Source: Amoebophrya sp. A120 (taxonomy: Eukaryota; Sar; Dinophyceae; Syndiniales; Amoebophryaceae). Taken from it: a DNA stretch of 64,000 nucleotides. Positions within the stretch are counted from its first letter, which is position 1; each line of letters begins with the position of its first letter. The DNA lies in the NCBI GenBank assembly GCA_905178155.1, contig CAJINV010000004.1:9710625-9774624 (forward strand). Reading direction: 5' to 3'. This document shows positions 34,025-44,200 of this stretch, one piece after another. The notes below the pieces were generated by a model that saw nothing but the letters and a program-made list of their open reading frames with translations, searched no databases and was not told where the DNA came from. A program made the translations under genes and the position numbers.

Positions 34025-37000
34025 ATGAGCAAGGGTGCAGCCGACGACGCCGGGTTAGCTGCAGCGGGGCTGAAGACCCCGCCGCGGCGGGGGAGCCTGA
34101 CCAAAATGGCGCGGCCGCTGCAGATTTGCGAAATTGATTTCGATATGTATTGCAAAAGTATCGTAATAGTATGAATTGCAATACAAATTTCCTCAGCGTG
34201 AGAAATAAAATTTGTAATGCGGATTTACGATAAGAAAAAGATTTGTAATACAAGACTTGCACATATACGAGTGCGATACTTTTGCACAGGATATTCGAGG
34301 GGAACTGCGTCAAAACCTGCCATGAAAGCTTGGAAATTATCGAGGAAAACTTGCAGGAGCTGGGTATTTTGTTTTATTTTTGTGTCTAGTACATGAGAGA
34401 CAGAGTCAGAGATCATGTTCTAGATTTTCTTGCATATGCATGGCAGCACAGCATCCTGAACCTGATTTAGCTTCACCTTGCTCGTACGAAGCTAGTTGTA
34501 ATCCACTGCATCTAGTAGTAGTATAAAAACCCACGCGAATTGAATAAAGCAGGGCCAAACAATTGCAAAACCACAGCGAAATCGATGAGCAAACCGGATT
34601 TGAAAGTCGCAGTGATTAGCGTGATGGGGATGTATATCCCACGAAAAAACTGTTTCACTGTTTTTGCAAGTTTTGCATCACAAGTTTGTTACACATGACA
34701 CTCAAAATTTCTTATGCGCGCTTCCCAAGGGAAAACACGCTTGCAAATCCAGTGTCTTGCAGGTGTAGCAAGACAAATAAGTAGTTCTGTGTCCCATTTT
34801 CTGCATCACAACTTCACACTGAAACAGTTTTTTCTTGCGATAATGTACCGAACAGGAAAGTCGTTCTTACTCGACCTGCTCTATCCCGTGCAAAAGTATC
34901 GTACTCGTGGTGATTGCATTTTTTATGCATTACAAATTTCTTTCTCAAGGTAATTCAGCATTACAAATTCAATTTGTAATGCTAGGCTAATTTGTAATGC
35001 AATTTCTACTAGTACAATGCTTTTGCACTGCATATGCTCCTCCGGTATTTGAAATCTCAAGGGCCGATCACGAAGTTTGACGCTTCGAAAATATGGCACA
35101 TGGGAGAGAAGAGCTACAACACGGACAGTTACTCGCTATGAAATGCAAAAATGTCTGGGTCTGGAAACTTGCAATGCTAAAAGTGAATGATAGACGCGCC
35201 GCAACACGCAGTCGCAGCTATGCATGACAAATTTTGTGGCTGTCATGTCTTACGTATTCCGCATGGCAAACTGCCTTTTCGCATGACAGTTAAGAGGGCT
35301 CTTTCGTGCCTTTGCAACACAGATTCTCAGGTCATGCCAGACAAGCATAGCAAACTTACATTCTTGCAGACCTTTGCATTTGATACTCGTGGTTGGGAAA
35401 CGAAACTAGGATATCGGAAGGAAGCACGAATGAGCGAGGGTTTCATTGGCGGCCGGGGATCGAAAAGTGCACCAAAGGTAGTGTTAGTATCAGTAGAATT
35501 TTCTTTGTTTGTGAAAAGTATCAACTATGATACCATCGTGCGTAAGATGATCCAGGATGGCGTCACGTCTTTTAGGAACTTGTCTTTACGGCAACACTGA
35601 TAGCAACGTGCTGAGTAATGTTACTCCGCCTGGTATAACGTAGGCGATTTTCCAATATCCATTGCACCTTCGAGAATAATGTTAAGCCTGATGGTATGAT
35701 TATTACGTTATACTTTGCACATTTTTGGTCTGAAGAACGTAGTGGTAAAGTGATGCAGCATAACATTTCATTTACAATCATCCACATCCAAATTCATCCT
35801 GTCCCAGGTATCTGGCTCTGGTCCGAACCATTCCTGATGGAAAACAACGAAACGGGCGAACCGCTAGCAGTACTCGTGATGGACACGCAGGGCGCGTGGG
35901 ACTCGCAGATGTCCTCGGAGCAATCCTCGTGCATTTTCGGCATCACCGCTTTACTTTCCTCGATATGCATTGCAAAAGTATCGTACTATTAGAAATCGCA
36001 TGACAAATTTGCGTAGCATGACAAATGAAAATATTGTAAGTAATGCAGATTTATCTTAGGAAGCAGATTTGTGTTGCATGATTGCAATTAGTACAAGTAC
36101 GATACTTTTGCAAAGCATAATCGAAACTCATTTACAACTTACAGAACCGGATATCCGAGGAAAAAGTCGATAATCTTGACTACTTCACCACCTACGCCTA
36201 TCCAGGAAAAAAACGGTGTAAGTGTAACTGTGTAGCGAGAATAGCATCACAAATTCGCTTTGCATTCTTGCAGGGAAAACCTGTCATGCGCAGCTAGTAC
36301 GTGGAAACACGTGTGGAAGTAGCCTATGAAGCAGACCCAGCATGACAAGTGTAACAGTTTCGCACTTTCTGCATCACAGACTTACACTCACATAGTTTTT
36401 TTCTTGCATAACGCCGGGATCGTGATTCAAGAAGCGCGGGAAAAAGCTACTCGAGCGCTGAACAGCGTTTCGCCACGAGGAGACCCGAACGCGGGCGATG
36501 GAAGTGGCGCCTCTTCGAAAGAGAAACCCGTTGCAGCTGCTGGCGCCGCGACGGAAACAGAAGACGAAGAGGAGGACGACGCAGCGGGGTTGGGCGATAT
36601 CCATTTTCTGGTTCGGGATTGGGAGTATTTCGAGGACCATTGGACACTCGACCAGTGCACGAAACAGGTCTCGGATCACCTGATGACGCACTTGGACCCG
36701 AATAGGGTCACGGTGGAGGAGCGAAGAGAGACGATTACCAGATTACACAACCTTTTTCGAAGTAAGTATTCATCTTACGGCTTTTCTTTCATCTGTTGGA
36801 TGATAATCACTCTGTGTAGCAAGTAGGTCAAAAAGCGATTCTTGTTCAGATGATGTATATTTTGCATGCCAATAAAAATTATACCGCATAAACAACTGTT
36901 GTTTCCAACATGATCGCAGGCGTCAACCTGTGCTGTCTCCCGCACCCTGGGCCCCGGATCCCGAAGGCGAATTGGAACGGCTCGGTGACGGATATTGACA

Positions 37001-39543
37001 CCGATTTTCTGTATTTGTTGACCCACTTCTTCGCGAACCTCTCCCACGGTGAGTACCCACTGAAAGTAGCGGCCCCACTCGGCCAGGAGCTCACCGCGAA
37101 GTCGTTTTGCCGGGTGGTGGAAACGTTAGCAACGGCGTTTAAATCCGCGAGGCCGGACGCAACCAGCTTACGGAAGGCGTTTGTCACGTGCGAGGTACAG
37201 GATTTTGTTGGGATGCTATCTTAGATGCGTCTTGTGCATGACAGCAGTTTATTTGTTTTGCATGGCAAATCCAAATTATCAACGTACCGCCTATGCCGAT
37301 CATCCAAAATCTCTAGACCCACCGCGCCAAGGAGGAGGCGCTGGATTCCTTCTCAAAAGCCGTAGGAAACACGCTCAGCGTATCCTGAGTAAAAACGTAC
37401 CCACACCATAGTCAAGTTGGGGAATCGGCTAGACAAATCCACAAGTTTTGGCTGTTTTGCATGACAAATTTGGATTCGTAGTGTAGTGCTGTTTGAGCTA
37501 GCTCAGCAGCATCACAGATCTAGTAGATCATGCTAATTGGAGCATTACAAATTCCAAAACACGACTGGAAAACGCTTGTTATCGTGCTCCGCATGAGAAA
37601 CATTTTAAGCCTGCAGATTTGCATGACAACTCTGGTGTGGGTACGTTTTTACTCAGGATACAGCGGGGACATGTTGGAGCCGGAAGTGATGTCTGAGAAG
37701 CTCGTATCCAATGTAAAAACGTCCCCACGACCCCATAGTCAAGTTGGGACCTTAGCAACACAAATCCATAAGTTTTGGGAGCCACGCATGACAAGTTGCA
37801 GTCCGGAGTGTAGTGCATGTTAGCAAGGGCAACCGCGGATCACATATCCGTCTGCTTATCCAGTTTACAGCATTACAAATTCCAAAACCCGATCGGAAAA
37901 GCCTCTAATGGAGATGCACATTACAAATCTTCCTGTAATCGCAAATCTGCATGACAACTATGGGGTAGGGACGTTTTTACTCAGGATAGCTCGCGAATGT
38001 GAAAAAAGAGCAGATGTCGCTGTTCAAAAGCAGGATAAAAACGCTGTTCACCGGTTCAAGTAAGGAGGAGGAACAGTGTATGAAAGCCTCAGGTTGGAAA
38101 TCCTCAAAGTGAAAAGAATTTGCAATGCAAAAAAACGACTCCAGTTGAAGCATCATTTCCACTCGGCGCATGACAAATTTTCCGGGCACTCGTCAAAACG
38201 TGTCTGTCATGCTAGTTGGGCAAAGGGGCGCCCTTCTCTCGTGCTAATCAGCAGCCCAATTCTGAACCCGTAGAAGCACAATAGTCGGCCTCCGTTGCGG
38301 GCTCTGCAATACAGCTTTTTTGGTGTCGCATTTCATGCATCACAAATTATTTCCACTTTGAGGATTTCCATTCTGAGGCTTTCATACAGTGGAAGGAGCA
38401 GTTGCTGGAGGAAATGCAAATCGCTTTGGAAGAAAAAGTATCCTGTGCAAGAGTATCGTACTAGTATGAAATGCATTCATGCATTACAAATTTCTTTCTC
38501 AAGCTAAATCCGCATTACAAATTTCATTTCTCATGCTCAGGAAATTTGTCATGCGATTTATACCAGTACGATGCTTTTGCAGTTCATAAAAAGCCACGGT
38601 GTTAGCCGAAAGAAACGAAACGGCCTATACGCAAGCAACGTACTATTTTTTTTTGTTCTTGTTGCGAGGTCAATTTCGATTTTCATTTTCATTACGCTGG
38701 TGCATGTGCGTGACCATGATGCTGGACATTCGTTGATAGTAGTACACTATTTTTACGCAACACGATGAAAAAATTCACAAGTCAAAAACATCTAGCATAA
38801 CAAAATTTCGAAAGAACAGGTGGAAGCTTGTTGCAACACCTGTATTGACGGTCCCGGTCTGCATGAGCATTTTATCCTTGCCGCACCTGCTGCTCTACGC
38901 CTGCGTTGCTGCGGGTGGTGCCTTCCATTTGAATACCAGAGCAGGGGACGAGGGAGTGCAAGGTATATTGAAACTCCTCATAATAATGAATTGCTGAGGT
39001 ACAACATGTACAACAAGAACAACAGCACAGCTGCAGCTCCTCCCACTTGCATGTTGTGTTGCGGATGGGGATGTATGATTTATTTTTCGCAACACTTTTT
39101 GTTTTTGTTTTTAGTCTTAGTGTTGCTGTTGATCATGCCGCATGAATTTTCTGCAATATCTATCAGGTTGGTTCGCTCCGGACGTGTTGGAGCGGGTGTT
39201 TCAGGACATCAAAGCCTTTATGACGCAGCGTTACATTATGCATTGCAAAAGTATCGTACTCGTATTGCAGTCATGCATTACAAATATTTTTCTCAAGGTA
39301 AATGCGCATTACAAATTTTATGCTGAGGGGATTTGTCATGCATTTATACGAGTGCGATACTTGGTTTTGCAGTTCATATACATCGACGTAAAACAAATGT
39401 CCTTCGTCGCCCGACGCTGCGACAAGCTCCCGCAGCAGATCACAAACACCGTATCGGGCGCCAACCTCGCCGCGGCCGGCGCCGTCGCTTCCGGGGCTGC
39501 AAAGATGGCTACCGACAAGGCGAAAAATGCAGCGGCGTTGTGA
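34025..39543 (+). CDS. G7: atlastin-like dynamin-family GTPase
   Basis: Exons: 34025-34143, 34299-34363, 34553-34634, 34848-34881, 35040-35136, 35391-35477, 35808-35963, 36125-36198, 36416-36761, 36920-37194, 37317-37380, 37666-37704, 37994-38078, 38392-38438, 38594-38639, 38820-38962, 39167-39236, 39384-39543 (1989 nt, 662 aa). Eleven introner elements and six GT-AG introns. Atlastins fuse ER membranes using GTP. Visible motifs: Walker A GMYRTGKS (about 87-94); GFHWRPG then WLWSEPF; DTQG (about 187-190); LIYNLQNRI...LDYF; FLVRDW (RD near 305, the atlastin/GBP guanine-specificity motif); CCLPHPG. A helical middle follows, then a hydrophobic hairpin-like segment near 545-575 (LLLYACVAAGGAF) and an amphipathic Ala-rich tail, as in atlastins. 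An acidic insert of about 50 residues precedes the RD motif. Family call is firm; ER fusion role is by homology. Confidence 0.88.
34144..34293. mobile_element. introner element, family A, forward, in G7
   Basis: 150 bp. TATGTATTGC ... GCACAGGATA. Flanking repeat TTCGA on both sides. Excision joins IDFE to GNC. Confidence 0.93.
34635..34842. mobile_element. introner element, family G, inside the Walker A of G7
   Basis: 208 bp. Left TATCCCACGAAAAAACTG, right CAGTTTTTTCTTGCGATA. Flanking repeat ATGTA on both sides. Excision joins GMY to RTGKS, so the P-loop exists only after removal. Confidence 0.95.
34882..35034. mobile_element. introner element, family A, reverse, in G7
   Basis: 153 bp. TATCCCGTGC ... 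GCACTGCATA. Flanking repeat TGCTC on both sides. Excision joins LLDLL to LRY. Separated from the previous element by a 34-nt exon. Confidence 0.94.
35137..35385. mobile_element. introner element, family B, in G7
   Basis: 249 bp. Flanking repeat CTCGC/CTCGT (4 of 5). Excision joins DSYS(R) to LGN and sets the frame that yields the conserved GFHWRPG motif downstream. Confidence 0.9.
35964..36119. mobile_element. introner element, family A, in G7
   Basis: 156 bp. TATGCATTGC ... GCAAAGCATA. Flanking repeat CTCGA/ATCGA (4 of 5). Excision joins LLSSK to LIYNL, a conserved atlastin segment. Confidence 0.92.
36199..36410. mobile_element. introner element, family G, in G7
   Basis: 212 bp. Left TATCCAGGAAAAAAACGGTG, right end closing TTTTTTCTTGCATA. 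Flanking repeat ACGCC on both sides. Excision joins TTYA to GIVIQ. Confidence 0.94.
37381..37660. mobile_element. introner element, family H, in G7
   Basis: 280 bp. TATCCTGAGTAAAAACGTAC ... ACGTTTTTACTCAGGATA. Flanking repeat CAGCG on both sides. Excision joins TLS to GDM. Confidence 0.94.
37705..37988. mobile_element. second introner element of family H in G7
   Basis: 284 bp. TATCCAATGTAAAAACGTCC ... ACTCAGGATA. Flanking repeat GCTCG on both sides. Excision joins EKLA to NVK. It lies only 44 bp after the other H element but has a different target repeat and a more diverged interior, so it is a separate insertion. Confidence 0.93.
38079..38386. mobile_element. introner element, family J, in G7
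   Basis: 308 bp. TATGAAAGCCTCAGGTTGG ... CTGAGGCTTTCATA. Flanking repeat CAGTG on both sides. Excision joins EEQ(W) to KEQ. J ends resemble F ends, so the two families may be related. Confidence 0.93.
38439..38588. mobile_element. introner element, family A, reverse, in G7
   Basis: 150 bp. TATCCTGTGC ... GCAGTTCATA. Flanking repeat AAAAG on both sides. Excision joins LEEK to ATV. Confidence 0.93.
39237..39378. mobile_element. introner element, family A, in G7
   Basis: 142 bp. TATGCATTGC ... GCAGTTCATA. Flanking repeat TACAT on both sides. Excision joins QRYI to DVK. Confidence 0.93.
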
Positions 39544-41101
39544 TAAGGATAACTGCAGCAGCGTTGTGATAAGGATAACTGGAGATTTCATCTTCACTCC
39601 TGCAGACTGTGCTTGTTCCACGGTACGATTTTTTGGAGAAAGCATCATGGTCTTGGTCATGCGTCGAGTGGCTCATTGATTTTGTCGCATTGAAACAAAA
39701 GCGCAGCTGCTCCTAATTTTTTTTTTCCAGCATAATTAAGTATATAGGGAAGAGGTAGAGGAGTAGCCTGCGTTTTTGTTGCTCGACAGATTATATGGGC
39801 ACATCAGCATACACATACTTGTCGGGAATTCGCTTTGACTAACTTATACGAATCATACACACAAATCACTAACTTGCCATGCAACTACAAAATTAATCTC
39901 TTTTCTCACAACAGCAAAGTCTTTTGAAACATGATAAGCTTGTCGAGGCTGTCGAATAGAGGAATGTCGGGCTGCTCAGGTGGCAGGCATTGAATTCGAA
40001 GCTGGCAGCATCTCCCAAGGCAACGAGTAGCACAAAAAATAAACTCGCTGCTTTATCTGCAGCGGATGTAGACAGTGAAGAGAGAGGCCTTTGCTTCAGA
40101 ATCAGAAATTGTTCAAACTCCTACACTTTCATTTTCGAATATCAATATTGATCCCTGCGGACATTGATTGTGATTGTTGCCCAAGAAGAAGCCAAAAGTT
40201 CATAAGGCCACGCATTCCCTCACTTCGGTTTTTTGATTTTTTTCTGAACTATTTTCTTGCATGGATAAGTATCAAATGAGCGCATGACCACGACGCCAAT
40301 TTCTATCGTGCGCTCCTTAGTAGCATCAACGACCACGAGCAAGGACTTCAAGAAATCGGTTCGAAGCAAATCTTCTAGAAGAACGGTTCAAAGATGTTTT
40401 TGAGCAACTTCCACTTGTTTCGGTATTGAAACTAGTACGAGAAACGCAGACAAATTGTTTCGGTCACGAGGCGATCAAATTTGAAATTTTGAGGACACGA
40501 CCGGGTCTAGAGAATTTCTGATTGAGATTCTTGCAAGCAGTAATTATGGTTATAGTTCAGACACAGGATGAATTTAGATTCACATGGACGCCGCAAGACA
40601 ACGCGGTCGCGCACCTAGTACAAGTAGCACTTGACTTGCCACTTGAACAGCACTGCGAAATTTGACAGGACCACTGCCCCAAAATGAGCATAACAGAATT
40701 ACTATAGGCTCTACATATATTGAACTAAGTTCCGATAGAGAAGAGAACATTTTTTCCATGATCACACCTTATTTTGCGAGGCCCTTTTTCTCGCTTTTCA
40801 AAGGTTTTTCTTTTCCTGAAGAGTACTGCTTTGACTTTCTGGTGCGACCTTTTTTTCTCTACCGTCTACTTACGAGGTCTTATGTCGTATTTTTGTTGAT
40901 CTAAGCACTTTCTTGGCTTTCGCATTAGTCCACGACGCAGCGCGCAGATAAATAGGAACCTGAACAAATTTAATCCTGTCCTTTATGACCTCATAATATC
41001 AGTGCGAAGTAGTTTTCACTCTGTGCTTATTTGTTTCGATTTTTTTGTCACACAAGTGAACAACATTTTACCACATCACGCATAGCACATCAACATCGCA
41101 C
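39544..41101. other. intergenic region G7-G8
   Basis: A 22-bp direct duplication around TGTGATAAGGATAACTG starts at the G7 stop. The remaining 1.5 kb is AT-rich with no supported gene, RNA or introner element. Confidence 0.55.
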
Positions 41102-41251
41102 ATGAACTACATGATAAAAAAGATGGCGAGTAACCTTTTCGGACAGGGCCGGAGAGCCAAGCACGACAAGTTGTTCCTGATTTTTATGCAGCGGCTCTAC
41201 TTGTGCCTCGAACTCGATCGAAACAACAAGTTCTGCGTCGAGAATTGTTAG
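41102..41251 (+). CDS. 49-aa upstream ORF of G8
   Basis: ATG 41102 to TAG 41249-41251, ending 33 nt before the G8 start and in the same frame as G8. The product is basic and amphipathic (MNYMIKKMASNLFGQGRRAK, then a Leu/Phe-rich helix). After the TAG the frame stays open through SSASSATAPAA to the G8 ATG, so a changed or read-through stop would extend G8 by 61 residues. It may be a regulatory upstream ORF, a separate small protein, or the original N terminus of G8. Nothing here decides between these. Confidence 0.4.
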   Translation: MNYMIKKMASNLFGQGRRAKHDKLFLIFMQRLYLCLELDRNNKFCVENC

Positions 41252-41284
41252 TCTTCCGCATCGTCCGCGACGGCACCTGCAGCC

Positions 41285-44200
41285 ATGGAAAATGTATCTG
41301 CGGACATGGTGAAAAATTACCAGGGCCATTTAGGTCGTGATGACGAGGACCACAACGGCGAACAACCCGATGCGAAAAAACAGCGGAGAGATCATGATCT
41401 TCGGCACGTGTATTCCTCTTCCAATTCCTCCCTTCTTGGTGGGGCGTCCTCGTCCGATTTGGCGGGTAGTGGAAAAGACGCGTACGAGCAGGACTTTCTG
41501 CTAACGCACCGAGGAAAAGAGAAGGTGTATGGCAGACGAGGCAAGGAAGATGGTTCTACCTCGGCTACGGCTACGGGTCGTGTCGCACGAGGAGCCCCCC
41601 GACGGGATGAAGAGGAATCTCGTACAGGAAGAAGTGGAAGCAGCAGGTACTGGGCAGCTAGTACTCAAGACCACAAACGTGCTGCACGAGAAGGAAAAAT
41701 ATTACCAGCTGGTGCAGGAGACGAGTCTCACGCCGCACGAGAGGTCGTGGACCACGATGCGAAATCCGCCGGCGCCACTTCGAGAGTTTCCTCCAAAATC
41801 TCTTCCCGCCAGAAAATGTTTGCGCAACAAATGTTGAATATGCGGGGGCAGCCTGGACAAGTACCCGCTCCGTCTTCCCGCAGCTGGTACGACAATCTCT
41901 CCTTGTACCGCTACGAGGCCCTGTTTGAGCGGGTAGCGCGGGACCTGGAAAACAACAGAATTACTGGCATTGTGCCGGACGACGCGGTCATTCAAGACGA
42001 TCTGCACACGCAGCCGGGAAGCGAGAACAGCTCGGTGAAAGAGGAAGACGGCCTGGATGTTGGCAGCGTGTCCGCTACGGAGGAGGAAACTGTTGAAACT
42101 GGTGCTAGAAATGATGTCCTCGTAGTACGGGATCGTCAGCTTCCTCCTGGCGAGGAACAAATGAGAAACAGTACAACTAACGAGCCCACGTCGAGAGCGG
42201 TGAGTCAGAGCCGGAACATTGAAACCCCTGGAGGAGGTCCCCCGCACAATCAACATGACGGCTCAGAAATGTCCCCGGAGGAACTGGCCCGGTTGAGGAG
42301 ACTGAAGAAGCGAACGCAAAACCGGAGCAAAGAGTTCCGTTTGGACAAAAACACGAGATCCGGAAGTTCCGACTTATTCAACAGGTCCAACAGCATCAAA
42401 TTGCAAGGTCTCATGCGGAACAAAAGCAGGAGCACAACCAACAGCGATTATAATTTCTTGACAAACCAACTTGCTGTCGCGACAGGTGGAGGTGGAGCAC
42501 AATATCGAGAACCAGCGAGTGAAGATTTCCCCGACTTGCTTTCCAGGTCGGGAACGGATTTGGATGTGAGGCAGACGGACATGTTGACGCGGAGCGGCTC
42601 GAATCTGAGTCTGACTGCGGGAGGAGAACATCATGGGCTGCTCCCGCAGAGTGGTTCTTCCGATCGCGCTGGTAAAGTGCCAAAGAAAAGCAATAAGCAT
42701 AAGCTGATGAGGTTTCCCACGAATTTTCAAGCGCCGGTGCTGGGGTTGGCGATTTTGCGGTATGACGACGAAGACCAAGATGAACAGGAGGAGGATCATG
42801 TCGGCGAGCATGAGCAAACAGACAGGAACGATGTTGCAGCTCCTTCCCGGCAAGAAATGACACAGAGTGCTGGCAGTGGCACACCCCCCTCCGATGCCTT
42901 GTTTTCCTCCGGAACTTCCGCAGATGTTGCGGCCCAGCAAGATGTGGACGTGCACACACTACAACAAAGCATAACTGCGACGAATTGTGACGAGAATGCC
43001 ACCAACCTGGTTCCCACGGTGAACTCCACCGAAAGTACCAGTTTCAACTACTCCAAATCGTCACAAAAACCGCTCAAAATGGGTGTTGCAACTCCCGAAG
43101 ACGACAAGGGTTGTGGTCTCAAACCGCAGTCTGTGTATGACATTGTGGACCTCTCCTCGACTCCTGGGTTTCTGATCGACGAGTATCAACATGGCAGTAT
43201 GGAAGGAATAATGCCCAGCGACGTAGAGGAAAAGAAGAAGCACATGAAGAACTACAGTTCGGATATAGATAAAAAACCGACCTCTAGTATCTCTTCAACA
43301 TCTCCTGATGATAGCGCCGACCTTTGTTCGCGAGGTAGAGTTAGCACCGAACTCTCAGAGGGACCTGACGAAAGCGCCAGAAGTAGTGTCTCCAAGGAAG
43401 TAGGGCAAGAGATGATTATAAGCGACACGACAAACACGCCTGCTGGGACAACTGGTAGCACGACCACAACTACATCCGGCCTTACAGACCCCGCGGCTGT
43501 TGCGGCACCACATCTAAAATCCACTCTTCTCTCCACGAATCTCGCGCCCCAAAACGCGTTCGACTTCAGCCTCCGGTCTGTTTCCGCTCCGGCAAACAAG
43601 CGAAGGCTGTCGACGCCTCGCAGGTCCCGACCGGACAGCGAGCTGACGCGCACCTACAGCCGAAAATCGGTATTCCGCATGCACAGCCTGATGCGGCAAG
43701 ACAGTTTGGCCAGCGGCAGGAGTACCAGTAGGCCCGCGTCCACTACAGGAGCATTAGCCGAGGTTGACCCGATAAAATCGCTCACTTTCGGAGGCTTGGG
43801 ACTGAATTTCGCAAGTGCTGAACAAGCTGCAGACTCCAGCACTGGGACCATAGGAGCGTTTCTCGCGAACTCCGCCCCTGGTAGCGGGACCATGAGCGGT
43901 AGTTACACGACCGGAGTTGGAGATCATGATGCCTACAACACACAAGAACACGCATTCCCAGACCAGCCGAACACCTGGCATGGCGGCAGTGCGCGATTCG
44001 AGCGGCAGCTGGTGGATCTTAACGCGCTTTTCGAGCACCGAGAAGAGGACGAGGAGGGAAAAATCGTGAGTAGATCGGGTTCACAACTCGAAGGCACGAC
44101 GACGCAGCTGGATGATAAAAGTAGTGCAGGAACAAGCACTACTTCGGGAAAGAACATCCTCGCTAAGCCTGTATCAGAAGAAGCTGTACAACTATCACCA

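Noticed and set aside
35391-35480. Frame reading EGFIGGRGSK in G7
   Set aside because: The other frame gives GFHWRPG followed after the next join by WLWSEPF, the conserved atlastin order.
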